Positions 23,222-29,595 of a DNA stretch of 29,595 nucleotides are shown here, in pieces. Below the pieces are notes generated by a model. The model was not told the DNA's origin and searched no databases. It saw only the letters and a list, made by a program, of their open reading frames with translations. The stretch is from positions 1-29,595 of the forward strand of contig CAKPZY010000024.1 of the NCBI GenBank assembly GCA_934215475.1, written 5' to 3'. The position numbers were made by a program, and so were the translations under genes. This DNA comes from an uncultured Ligilactobacillus sp. (GTDB lineage Bacteria; Bacillota; Bacilli; Lactobacillales; Lactobacillaceae). Every line of letters begins with the position of its first letter. Within the stretch, counting starts at the first letter, position 1.

Positions 23222-25450
23222 TTACTCAGGCATCTTGACTTCTTTGCCCGATGATGAAGCACTACTAGAGCCTTCTGACTCTTTAGCTTTCTTATTTAAG
23301 TTATGCTCGATCATTTTCTTGGCACTCGAAACATTAGCACCATTCTCATCTGTGTTCCCTAATTCAGGAGCATCTGATTTATAATCACCGATCGTTGTGT
23401 GGTTATTATTTTTTGACCAGAGGCTAGTCGACCTGCCAGCTAAGCTTTTTTCTTCCTTGATCAGATTATAAAAGTCATTTTGATAATCATACTCCTTCGG
23501 ATCTACCGGAGTAAAACCGCTAGGAACATAGAAGCGGAGCAAGTTTTTGTTGTTCAGAGCATCTGACAAACTTAATTCTTGGCTAACTCTAGCCGCACTT
23601 TCATTCAGCTCTTTTTTAACCGCTGAGCTTGGATGAGTTACGACATTGCCAGTGCCATTTTGATAGATCGTGCTCCCAATTTTCGTATAATTAGGAGTCA
23701 CAAAGTTGTTGTTACGAAAGGCCACTGTCTGGTCGTGTTCAGGAGAAAAAAGGTCAGTCCCAAACTGGACATATTTCTGCGTATCTATACCCGCTAAATG
23801 CAATAAAGTGGGCAAGACGTCGATCTCACCGCCATACTGGTTTTGGATACCCCCATTGTTTTTCCCTGGGATATGAATCATGAAAGGAACCCTTTGTAAC
23901 TGGGCATTGTCATAGTCGCTCCAAGTTGATGAGGCCTTCCCTAATAACTTGGCCAATTTTAGGTTTCTGGTATCGGATATTCCATAATGATCACCATATA
24001 ATACGATCACTGAATTATCATACAAGCCCGATTTTTTCAAATAATCGAAAAATTCCTTGACAGCCTGATCCAAATAATGAGCTGTCACAAAGTAATTATT
24101 GACAGAATTATCATCTGTGTCAGCTTGCGGAAAGCTTGTATTTTTCTTGTCTAAATTATAAGGAAAATGATTCGACACAGTGATAAATTTAGTATAGAAG
24201 GGCTGTTGGAGCCTCTCAAGATACTTCACCGAATCGTGGAAAAGAAGCTTGTCTTTAAGGCCGTATTCACTTAAATTATTGGCATTTTGATCAAAATAAC
24301 TGGCGTCAAAAAAATTTTGATAGCCTAAGTTGGGATAAACATTGCTTCTATTCCAAAATGAGCCGTTATTTCCGTGAAATACAGCTGAGCTGTATCCCGC
24401 TTTTTGATCGAGGATAGCCGGTGCTCCCTCAAAAGTATTGTCTGTTCCCAAAGCTGAAAACAACGACCCTTGTGGTAACCCATAAGTACTTGTTTCAACC
24501 ATATTCTCGGCATCTGATGTTTTTCCTTGTCCAACCTGGTTAAAAAAATTAGCGAAACTATACATGTCCTTACTATTATATAGGCTATTCAGGAAAGGAG
24601 TTACTTCTTTGCCGTCTAAACGATAATTAAGCAAAAATTGTTGAAAACTTTCCAGATGAATAACGATGATATTTTTATTTTTAGCTGCTCCAAACATTTG
24701 CGGATCTGGTTTCGCATAATGTTGTGAAGTAAACTGCAGGATCTTGTTTAAATCGCCCCCATCCGCTCGACTTCGGGCTTGATTGTTTCTGGCTGTCTTT
24801 AGACCATCATAAACAGTGAAACTGTCCACGCCTAAATACTTGACCAAGTAATTACGGTCAAAAGTCCGCGTCAATAACTGGGGCCGGTCGATCTCCCCTA
24901 AAACAACATTTAACATTAAAGAAAAGATGGCAAAGGAAACGAGTGCACTGGTGGTTTTCTTCGGCACGGGTTTCGGATCTAATCTAATGAATTTAGTTAG
25001 CAGGCCGAGCAAAACCAAAATTACGTCACCAACGATCACTATGTCTTGCGGTTTCAGTAACGCAAAAGAACTGCCGTTTAGGCCTTGTGAAACAGTAGAA
25101 TAACCGAAAATCACATTGATCGTCATAAAATCAGTAAATTCTCGATAATAGATCACGTTAAAGAGCAGCAAAGCTGTATTGGCAGCGTAAATCAGAAGCA
25201 TTGTTATGTACGCAGGCAAAGTGCGACTGATAAATAGTGTAATGCTAAACAATAAAAGTGTTGTTGCGAATGGATTGATCAGCATCACAAAATATTGATA
25301 AAGTCCAGTCACGCCCAAATGAAAGTCCACCAAATACACAATAATGGTTTTCAACCAAAACAATATCACTAAAAGAGAAAGGAAACCAAGCCGTGTACCG
25401 ATAAGCTTTCTTATTTTTTCTAAATTCAAATCCGATCGAAATCCTTTCAA
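23222..25450 (-). CDS. ltaS: Lipoteichoic acid synthase family protein (LtaS)
   Basis: A 742-residue membrane enzyme. Five N-terminal transmembrane helices (about residues 20-185) precede an extracellular sulfatase-type domain. Catalytic residues match LtaS: Glu267 in HLES, the Thr311 nucleophile in GKTSDAE, and Asp-His in LYGDHYG. It transfers glycerol phosphate from phosphatidylglycerol to the growing lipoteichoic acid chain. The last ~90 residues form a low-complexity tail rich in Ser, Lys and Asn, longer than the family core. The frame begins at TTG 25450, which has a poor site; TTG 25429 (AAAGGA 12 bases upstream) is an alternative. No clear terminator follows. Confidence 0.9.
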   Translation of the reverse strand: MKGFRSDLNLEKIRKLIGTRLGFLSLLVILFWLKTIIVYLVDFHLGVTGLYQYFVMLINPFATTLLLFSITLFISRTLPAYITMLLIYAANTALLLFNVIYYREFTDFMTINVIFGYSTVSQGLNGSSFALLKPQDIVIVGDVILVLLGLLTKFIRLDPKPVPKKTTSALVSFAIFSLMLNVVLGEIDRPQLLTRTFDRNYLVKYLGVDSFTVYDGLKTARNNQARSRADGGDLNKILQFTSQHYAKPDPQMFGAAKNKNIIVIHLESFQQFLLNYRLDGKEVTPFLNSLYNSKDMYSFANFFNQVGQGKTSDAENMVETSTYGLPQGSLFSALGTDNTFEGAPAILDQKAGYSSAVFHGNNGSFWNRSNVYPNLGYQNFFDASYFDQNANNLSEYGLKDKLLFHDSVKYLERLQQPFYTKFITVSNHFPYNLDKKNTSFPQADTDDNSVNNYFVTAHYLDQAVKEFFDYLKKSGLYDNSVIVLYGDHYGISDTRNLKLAKLLGKASSTWSDYDNAQLQRVPFMIHIPGKNNGGIQNQYGGEIDVLPTLLHLAGIDTQKYVQFGTDLFSPEHDQTVAFRNNNFVTPNYTKIGSTIYQNGTGNVVTHPSSAVKKELNESAARVSQELSLSDALNNKNLLRFYVPSGFTPVDPKEYDYQNDFYNLIKEEKSLAGRSTSLWSKNNNHTTIGDYKSDAPELGNTDENGANVSSAKKMIEHNLNKKAKESEGSSSASSSGKEVKMPE

Positions 25451-25471
25451 ATTCTCTCTATACCATAACAG

Positions 25472-25499
25472 TCTATACTACTTTTTTAGTATCCGTCAA
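25472..25499 (-). promoter_or_regulatory. ltaS promoter, TTGACG-N16-TATAGA
   Basis: On the minus strand TTGACG (25499-25494) is followed at 16 bases by TATAGA (25477-25472). It lies between the tmRNA terminator and the ltaS start, giving a very short leader. Confidence 0.55.
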
Positions 25500-25527
25500 T
25501 TTGGCCCAGTTAAATTAGGAAAGACTT

Positions 25528-25563
25528 AAAAAAGGAGTTCCAAAGCAATCTTCGGAACTCCTA
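25528..25563 (-). terminator. Terminator after tmRNA
   Basis: AGGAGTTCC and GGAACTCCT form a perfect 9-bp stem around a 12-base loop, followed by six T on the minus strand, 7 bases behind the tmRNA 3' end. Confidence 0.9.
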
Positions 25564-25569
25564 TAAAAA

Positions 25570-25936
25570 TGGAGATGGCGGGGATCGAACCCGCGTCCAA
25601 GCATATCGCCGCTTAGATATCTACGTTCATATTCATGCTATTTAAATCTCGTCATCAGTCACGCCGCATGTCAGGGCCAAGCACTAATGACCAACCTGAT
25701 CATCTCTTTCTTACATTACAGGTGGAAACATAAGACGTAGCCTACTGATAATAAGACCCGGAGATCGGCACATAGGCGATACCGGCCGGATCTACGTTAA
25801 AGCTGACTAGGCAGCTAAAGCGTAAGAGTTATTGTTATTTTTTGCAGTTATATTTTAACTGAGCGTTTTATGGTAGACGCAACCTACCAAACGCAATCTA
25901 GGCTCGACCTATACCTGTCGAATCCAAAACATCCCC
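25570..25936 (-). ncRNA. ssrA: Transfer-messenger RNA (tmRNA)
   Basis: A 367-base tmRNA that rescues stalled ribosomes with SmpB. The 5' end GGGGATGTTTTGGATTCGACAGG pattern (25936 leftwards) pairs with CATCTCC at the 3' end to form the acceptor stem. The T-arm GGGTTCGATCCCC is intact. The tag reading frame at 25845-25807 codes AKNNNNSYALAA followed by TAG, the tag typical of lactobacilli; the resume codon is GCA. The 3' CCA is not encoded and must be added. It has its own promoter and terminator. Confidence 0.96.
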
Positions 25937-25950
25937 AAATAACTAATATC

Positions 25951-25980
25951 ATTTTAGCACAGCCTGTCCAAAAAATACAA
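25951..25980 (-). promoter_or_regulatory. tmRNA promoter, TTGTAT-N18-TAAAAT
   Basis: On the minus strand TTGTAT (25980-25975) and TAAAAT (25956-25951), 18 bases apart, with TGC before the -10 (extended -10). Transcription would start about 7 bases upstream of the mature tmRNA 5' end. Confidence 0.6.
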
Positions 25981-26078
25981 ATCAAACGTTTGTTTGAAAA
26001 TTCGAAAAAGATAAAGTTATTAATTTCGTAAAATTTCCCATTAACAATTCTATGGAACTAGCTAAAAAATATGCAAAA

Positions 26079-26258
26079 CTACCACTTGCTGGGGTTCCAA
26101 ATTCGCCCGTCTAATTCTGATCGTGCCTGATTTATACGCTGGTCTTGTGTGATCACAAACAAAGAGAGCTGTTCAAAAAATGCACGTTCCTCATATTTAG
26201 CGGCAGTGTTCTTCAATTGCCCGCACTGTTCAACTAACCATTCTCTTTCATGGTTCAT
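26079..26258 (-). CDS. Small hypothetical protein (59 aa), coupled to the oxidoreductase gene
   Basis: A 59-codon frame running from ATG (26258) to TAG (26079). The predicted protein starts MNHEREWLVEQCGQLKN and ends DGRIWNPSKW. GGAGGGGG lies 5 bases before the ATG, and ATGA overlaps the stop of the upstream oxidoreductase gene, so translational coupling is likely. It is charged, mostly helical, has one Cys, and has no signal or membrane segment. I do not recognise a family. A loose pattern (W-x-V...L...A) also occurs in the oxidoreductase C-terminal extension. The quality of the ribosome binding site is the main reason to accept it. Confidence 0.7.
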   Translation of the reverse strand: MNHEREWLVEQCGQLKNTAAKYEERAFFEQLSLFVITQDQRINQARSELDGRIWNPSKW

Positions 26259-26950
26259 TGGTCCCCCTCCTCACTATTTTTGATCATTGCAACTTCTTCT
26301 TTTAACTCTGATAAATGACTGCTTCTTGCGCTAAGCTGTTCTTTGATCAACCGTAAGGTATTTTGGCGCTGCGGGTCAGTAGCCTGTCTTTCCAGATGTT
26401 CCAAGCGCTGTACATACCAATGCTCTTGTGATGAAAATGAAAAATCAGCGGATAGTTCGACATATTGCTGATAATCGATCAAAAGTTGCTGATGCTGTTT
26501 TTCTGTTTGGTATTCAAACTGCGCGCTCACAAAATAAGGCATCATTGTCATCTGCAAGTTCGCAGCAATTGCTGCAAACGGACGGAAAATTTCGCTAAGT
26601 GAATAATGCTGTTTTTTTCCCATTCCAAATTCATTTTCTGGTCGGCCGATAGAAACTACTATACCAAGTTCTTTTCCGCGTAATTTTTCCTTATAAGGTG
26701 TGATCAGACAGTCGCTCATCCACTTATGCAAGACAGCTGGAGCACTGTACCAATAAAGAGGAAACTGCCAGATGATCCTATCAGCTAAGATAACGTCATG
26801 CATTTCTGCTTGAGCTTGAAATGGCTTTTGCTGCTCATTAGAAAGCACTCTTCGCGAAACATTAGGCAGATCTTTAATGGCTTCCGCCAAGAATCTTTGT
26901 GTCCCCGACTCCTCTTCTTCTGGATGAGAAACCAAGATAAGTGTTCGCAT
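26255..26950 (-). CDS. NAD(P)H-dependent FMN oxidoreductase, flavodoxin_2 family
   Basis: A 231-residue protein. Residues 1-165 show the flavodoxin-like quinone reductase fold of the KefF/MdaB family: LILVSHPEEEESGTQRFL (phosphate-binding loop), IIWQFPLYWYSAPAVLHKWMS and VVSIGRPENEFGM. It probably reduces quinones or related electrophiles with NAD(P)H through FMN; the physiological substrate is unknown. The last ~60 residues (EHWYVQRLEHLERQ and on) form a helical extension beyond the usual core. GGAGGAGG lies just before the ATG. It follows the RNase H gene by 14 bases and is overlapped by the 59-codon gene. Confidence 0.85.
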   Translation of the reverse strand: MRTLILVSHPEEEESGTQRFLAEAIKDLPNVSRRVLSNEQQKPFQAQAEMHDVILADRIIWQFPLYWYSAPAVLHKWMSDCLITPYKEKLRGKELGIVVSIGRPENEFGMGKKQHYSLSEIFRPFAAIAANLQMTMMPYFVSAQFEYQTEKQHQQLLIDYQQYVELSADFSFSSQEHWYVQRLEHLERQATDPQRQNTLRLIKEQLSARSSHLSELKEEVAMIKNSEEGDQ

Positions 26951-26964
26951 TGACTACCTCCTCC

Positions 26965-27663
26965 TTACATTTTGTTCATTGTTTCATTTAACAACTTGTC
27001 GACTAGAATATTTCCCTCATTTTCTGCGTGGCCCTTTGTCCACTCAAACTTCAAATGGTTAAAATATGGCAGAAGTTTTGCCATCTCGCGCCATAATTCT
27101 TGATTGGCAACATCGTGTCCGTTAACTGTCTTCCAGTTCCTCTTTTGCCAACTTTTCACCCAATTTTTATTGATAGCATCTAAAACATACCTTGAGTCAA
27201 GTGTGCCGAGGATCTGCTGCTTTTGCCAACCTTGCCGTCCCAAAAACTTCAAGGTTTTTACTAAACCCATAACTTCCATCCGGTTGTTCGTACTGCCATA
27301 TTCCCCTCCACTCGCAGTATATTTTTTACCATCTTTTATTACACAAAAGGCCCACGCCGCCGGATCAGTGGGCTTAACGTGCTCCCCTTTCTTATTACCA
27401 TGATTTCTGGAACCTCCATCGGTCCAAAAGTGAATAGAAGCTGAAGATACATGAGTCTCTGACTTTAAGGTCCCCTTTCTTATACGAGTTTTTGAAAAGC
27501 CATGTAACCAGTCGTTTGCTTCAGCTCGGTTAGAAAAACTTTTAAACTTTGCTCCAGGGTATCCCTTGACCTGTTGCTGGCATTCTGACCAGGTATAAAA
27601 AATTCCGGTCTTACGGCCTACAAGAACAGCATAATATTTAGCTGAAATAACTTTCATCTCCAT
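26965..27663 (-). CDS. Ribonuclease H with N-terminal RNA-DNA hybrid-binding domain
   Basis: A 232-residue enzyme. Residues 9-55 match the RHBD/viroplasmin fold (YYAVLVGRKTGIFYTWSECQ, KGYPGAKFKSF). The C-terminal RNase HI domain keeps all catalytic residues: Asp82 in WTDGGSR, Glu130 in NNRMEV, Asp156 in LDSRYV, His212 in KGHAENE, and Asp222 in LVDKL. It cleaves RNA in RNA-DNA hybrids such as R-loops and primers. The start is uncertain (TTG-ATG-GAG-ATG); no spaced ribosome binding site is visible. TATAGA lies about 10 bases before the start, so a leaderless start is possible. It leads the operon with the oxidoreductase gene. Confidence 0.9.
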   Translation of the reverse strand: MEMKVISAKYYAVLVGRKTGIFYTWSECQQQVKGYPGAKFKSFSNRAEANDWLHGFSKTRIRKGTLKSETHVSSASIHFWTDGGSRNHGNKKGEHVKPTDPAAWAFCVIKDGKKYTASGGEYGSTNNRMEVMGLVKTLKFLGRQGWQKQQILGTLDSRYVLDAINKNWVKSWQKRNWKTVNGHDVANQELWREMAKLLPYFNHLKFEWTKGHAENEGNILVDKLLNETMNKM

Positions 27664-27718
27664 CAAAAAATCTATAATTCAATCAATTAATTTTAAACTA
27701 TCTGCCAGTGAAAGGAAA

Positions 27719-27763
27719 GAAAAAGACCGCCCATCTGAATCAATTTTCAGAAATGGGCGGTTT
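27719..27763 (-). terminator. Terminator after the ArsR-type gene
   Basis: ACCGCCCAT and ATGGGCGGT form a perfect 9-bp stem, extended by CTGAA/TTCAG inside, and followed on the minus strand by CTTTTTC. It lies about 20 bases behind the regulator gene. Confidence 0.85.
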
Positions 27764-27780
27764 CAACGAATTTCAAACAC

Positions 27781-28119
27781 TTATTTGTCACCAACTTCGA
27801 CCCTCAGGTCATGGATCACGTTCTCCAAGTGAGTTAAAGGTTCCGAAAGGGTCAAATAATACAAGCTTTGTAAGCCATTTTTATGAAAAGAAACCAAACC
27901 TGCTTCACGTAAAATTTTTAAATGGTGGGAAACGGCAGGCTGTGTAATTGACATTTGTTCAGTAATATCGGTGACGGTCAAACCTTCGGCTAAATTATGA
28001 CACAACAAAACGATGATTTTTTGTCTGTTTCTATCAGCTAGAGCGTTAACAACTTCAAAATCATCAACAAAATTTTCGATAGCGGTTGTTTGTGACGTCG
28101 TTAATTGAACGGTTGGCAT
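27781..28119 (-). CDS. ArsR/SmtB family transcriptional regulator
   Basis: A 112-residue winged-helix regulator. The recognition helix region is ITEQMSITQPAVSHHLKILREAGL (about 52-76), with wing FHKNGLQSLYYLTL. The ELCVCD-type metal site of ArsR/CadC is replaced by GLTVTD, and only one Cys is present. The alpha-5 His/Asp site is partial (THLENVIHDL). Metal sensing is therefore uncertain, and another signal is possible. AAAGGAG lies before the ATG. A dyad (28147-28164) at the probable transcription start may be its own operator. It sits behind the hemolysin III gene, same direction. Confidence 0.85.
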   Translation of the reverse strand: MPTVQLTTSQTTAIENFVDDFEVVNALADRNRQKIIVLLCHNLAEGLTVTDITEQMSITQPAVSHHLKILREAGLVSFHKNGLQSLYYLTLSEPLTHLENVIHDLRVEVGDK

Positions 28120-28146
28120 GATCTTTACTCTCCTTTCATGAACGAT

Positions 28147-28164
28147 CTATAACTTCGCATATAG
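28147..28164. promoter_or_regulatory. Dyad at the arsR transcription start (candidate operator)
   Basis: CTATA (28147-28151) and TATAG (28160-28164) form an inverted repeat with an 8-base centre, just downstream of the -10 of the ArsR-type gene. Placement and A/T-rich symmetry suit an ArsR-family autoregulatory operator. Prediction by eye. Confidence 0.4.
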
Positions 28165-28192
28165 AATAGCATGGATAAAGAGCATAAGCAAG
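28164..28192 (-). promoter_or_regulatory. Promoter of the ArsR-type gene, TTGCTT-N17-TATTCT
   Basis: On the minus strand TTGCTT is followed at 17 bases by TATTCT, with TGC before the -10 (extended -10). Its -35 overlaps a cre-like box and its start region overlaps the dyad at 28147-28164. Confidence 0.5.
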
Positions 28193-28200
28193 CGTTTACA
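28187..28200. promoter_or_regulatory. cre-like box at the arsR promoter
   Basis: AGCAAGCGTTTACA, read as TGTAAACGCTTGCT on the minus strand, matches TGWAARCGYTTWCA at 12 of 14 positions. It shares the ten bases GCAAGCGTTT with the box between ccpA and pepQ. It covers the -35 region of the ArsR-type gene, so CcpA could repress it. Confidence 0.45.
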
Positions 28201-28218
28201 TTGCCGGTATATAAATAT

Positions 28219-28854
28219 TTAGCGTATATAAAAATAAATAGAGCAAAACATCAACAAGGTTCCCACCATGACAGTAAGATGCCAAAAAACATGGGTATAT
28301 TTCAATCCTTTAATACTGTAAAGCAAGGCTCCAAAAGTAAAGGCCAAACCTCCGCCAAAAAGCAGTAATACTCCAATGTCCCCGAGCCCGAGAAATAACT
28401 GCTTGAAACCGAGTAAACAGGTCCAACCCATTAATACATATGCTATAGTTTCTACATGCTGTTTTCTATTTTTTGCCAAAATATGATACAGTATCCCGAA
28501 AAGAGCTGTGATCCAAATTGCAGCCAATATAAACCAGCCGAATATACCGTGGATCACCAATAAACAATACGGAGTATATGTACCTGCGATCAACAGGTTG
28601 ATCCCACAGTGATCAAAAATTTGAAAGACTCGGTTGGCCTTGGTAAAATACAGACTATGAAAGAGAGTCGAAAATAAATACAGGCTAAAAAGAGAGATCC
28701 CATAAATTAGGTAAGCTGTTAGTGATAACATGCTCCCCGCTGCGACACCCTTGATGATTAAGACAACTAAGGCGACAATACTCAAAATTATCCCGATGCC
28801 ATGAGTGATCGCACTCCAGACTTCATTAATGATTTGACATTTCTTATCCATCAT
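28219..28854 (-). CDS. Hemolysin III family (PAQR) membrane protein
   Basis: A 211-residue protein with about seven transmembrane helices. Family motifs are visible: EVWSAITHGIG near the start, LFSTLFHS, FDHCGINLLIAGTYTP in the middle, and THVFWHLTVMVGT at the end. These His, Asp and Ser residues form the metal site of the PAQR/hemolysin III fold. Function in bacteria is unclear; hydrolase-like and membrane-homeostasis roles are suggested. The start ATG is chosen with AAGGAG 6 bases upstream. A promoter at 28878-28906 lies between this and the longer frame starting at 28899, which rules the latter out. Confidence 0.87.
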   Translation of the reverse strand: MMDKKCQIINEVWSAITHGIGIILSIVALVVLIIKGVAAGSMLSLTAYLIYGISLFSLYLFSTLFHSLYFTKANRVFQIFDHCGINLLIAGTYTPYCLLVIHGIFGWFILAAIWITALFGILYHILAKNRKQHVETIAYVLMGWTCLLGFKQLFLGLGDIGVLLLFGGGLAFTFGALLYSIKGLKYTHVFWHLTVMVGTLLMFCSIYFYIR

Positions 28855-28877
28855 TCTCAGCTCCTTGATCAAGATAT

Positions 28878-28906
28878 AGTATAGCATACGTAAATTCATT
28901 TTCCAA
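28878..28906 (-). promoter_or_regulatory. Promoter of the hemolysin III gene, TTGGAA-N17-TATACT
   Basis: On the minus strand TTGGAA (28906-28901) and TATACT (28883-28878) are exactly 17 bases apart, with TGC before the -10 (extended -10). It lies 24 bases before the chosen start codon. Confidence 0.6.
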
Positions 28907-28937
28907 TAAAGCTAGACTTTAAATCTACATTAAAAAT

Positions 28938-28945
28938 GTTAAAAT
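28938..28945 (+). promoter_or_regulatory. Candidate extended -10 of the DUF1836 gene
   Basis: GTTAAAAT preceded by T gives TGT-TAAAAT (extended -10; TAAAAT at 28940-28945), about 50 bases before the DUF1836 gene. No good -35 is visible. Confidence 0.35.
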
Positions 28946-28997
28946 AAAGTAACAGTCAGTGAATATAAAAACTTTACCTGCAAAAGGAGGGGTCACC

Positions 28998-29498
28998 GTG
29001 ATCCAAAAGGAAAATTTGCAATTGCCTCACTGGGATGATTTTCCTGATATTGATATTTACATGGATCAGCTGGTCAACTTAGGAAATCGGTATCTTCACA
29101 TGTTGACCGCTAATGATATTACGCCCTCCATGGTAAACAGTTATGTGAAAAAGGGATTGATAAAACGCCCGACTAAGAAAAAATATCAACGGCAGCACAT
29201 CGCCGAATTAATCATGGTTTCCTTGTTTAAATCAGTCTACTCTCTCGACCTGGTCAAGCAAGTGATCGAACATATCCTGGTGACAGAAGATGTACAAAGC
29301 GCCTACGATAATTTTTCTGACTTATTTAATTATGATTTGCGTTTGATCGATGGTAAAAGTATTACTGATGTAAAAAAAGTTGCTAGTACAAAGCAGCCTT
29401 TAAATAAAATCGAAGAATATACTATTCGGGCAACAATTTACCAAATGCTGGGCCAAATGGAGATCAAAAAAGAAGCAGAGGCTTCATCTTCTACGTAG
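28998..29498 (+). CDS. DUF1836 domain protein, probable MerR-like HTH
   Basis: A 166-residue soluble protein of the DUF1836 family. The N-terminal half has a MerR-like helix-turn-helix: ITPSMVNSYVKKGLIKRP followed by KKKYQRQHIAELIMVSLFK. The rest is helical (YSLDLVKQVIEHIL). Members are thought to be DNA-binding regulators, but no target is known. A GTG at 28998 is used, because AAAGGAGG lies 7 bases before it; the frame is open 13 codons further upstream. It is divergent from hemolysin III, a neighbour pair common in Lactobacillales, which hints at a regulatory link. Confidence 0.82.
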   Translation: MIQKENLQLPHWDDFPDIDIYMDQLVNLGNRYLHMLTANDITPSMVNSYVKKGLIKRPTKKKYQRQHIAELIMVSLFKSVYSLDLVKQVIEHILVTEDVQSAYDNFSDLFNYDLRLIDGKSITDVKKVASTKQPLNKIEEYTIRATIYQMLGQMEIKKEAEASSST

Positions 29499-29520
29499 AC
29501 TTCCACAAATAATTAAAAGA

Positions 29521-29595
29521 AAAAGGGGCTGGGACAAAACTAGTGTTTAGATAGAAAATTGGCTGCAGAAATCGATATTTGATTTCTGCAGCCAA
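29521..29595. repeat. Intergenic repeat with perfect 15-bp inverted repeat (cut by window end)
   Basis: AAAAGGGGCTGGGACAAAAC at 29521-29540 resembles a GGCTGGGACA repeat start that I recall from lactobacilli and streptococci intergenic regions. Then TTGGCTGCAGAAATC at 29559-29573 and its exact complement at 29581-29595 form a 15-bp stem with the 7-base loop GATATTT. The element is truncated by the edge, so its length is unknown. It could also end the DUF1836 transcript. No second copy was seen in the window. Confidence 0.55.

Noticed and set aside
25984..25993. CAAACGTTTG palindrome upstream of the tmRNA promoter
   Set aside because: A 10-bp palindrome is easily found by chance in such a region, it does not match the cre consensus, and no regulator is indicated.

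Overview
The window looks like a stretch of low-GC Firmicutes chromosome from the family Lactobacillaceae. The tmRNA on the minus strand encodes the tag AKNNNNSYALAA, a sequence I associate with lactobacilli. ccpA and pepQ are divergent, as is usual in lactobacilli, and there is a full comG operon and a type I lipoteichoic acid synthase. The acetylase branch of the diaminopimelate/lysine pathway (dapH and N-acetyldiaminopimelate deacetylase) is present. I cannot name the species. No insertion sequence, prophage, CRISPR array, tRNA gene or defence island is visible. This is core chromosome.

Layout. 1-300: promoter and leader of a ribosomal RNA operon reading out of the window to the left. 333-1341 (-): S1-domain protein and cyclophilin. 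1578-3353 (+): ferredoxin-NADP reductase and a DedA membrane protein. 3422-7637 (-): DUF1461 membrane protein, NagD-like HAD phosphatase, YutD, a YunD-like 5'-nucleotidase-type phosphoesterase and a small calcineurin-like phosphoesterase. 7838-12764 (-): the competence pseudopilus operon comGA-GB-GC-GD-GE-GF-GG, with a YtxK-like methyltransferase behind it. 12982-13701 (-): YebC. 13913-16238: ccpA (-) and pepQ (+), divergent around a cre-like site. 16440-17252 (-): YtxH and DUF948 envelope proteins. 17551-21390: an MscS channel (+), then N-acetyl-diaminopimelate deacetylase, dapH and the CBS-domain protein CbpB (-); this resembles the Bacillus subtilis ykuL/ykuQ/ykuR/ykuT set. 21755-25450 (-): pgi and ltaS. 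25570-25936 (-): tmRNA. 26079-27663 (-): an RNase H - NAD(P)H oxidoreductase - 59-residue protein operon; the last gene is easy to miss. 27781-28854 (-): ArsR-type regulator and hemolysin III. 28998-29498 (+): DUF1836 regulator. The window ends inside an intergenic repeat with a perfect 15-bp inverted repeat.

How the genes fit together. Most are housekeeping: protein folding and translation quality control (ppiB, YebC, tmRNA), redox supply (FNR), glycolysis (pgi), carbon catabolite control (ccpA), and envelope building (dapH, deacetylase, ltaS, MscS, DUF948/YtxH). The comG operon is the main conditionally expressed module and, with genes outside the window, would let the cell take up DNA. I found no clear novel multi-gene system. 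The points most worth a second look are the translationally coupled 59-residue ORF with a faint resemblance to its neighbour's C-terminal extension, the structured leader before dapH, the ArsR promoter with both a dyad and a cre-like box, and the repeat at the right edge.

Several start codons were moved downstream of the longest open frame because a good ribosome binding site sits before an internal ATG, GTG or TTG. Each such choice is stated in its entry.
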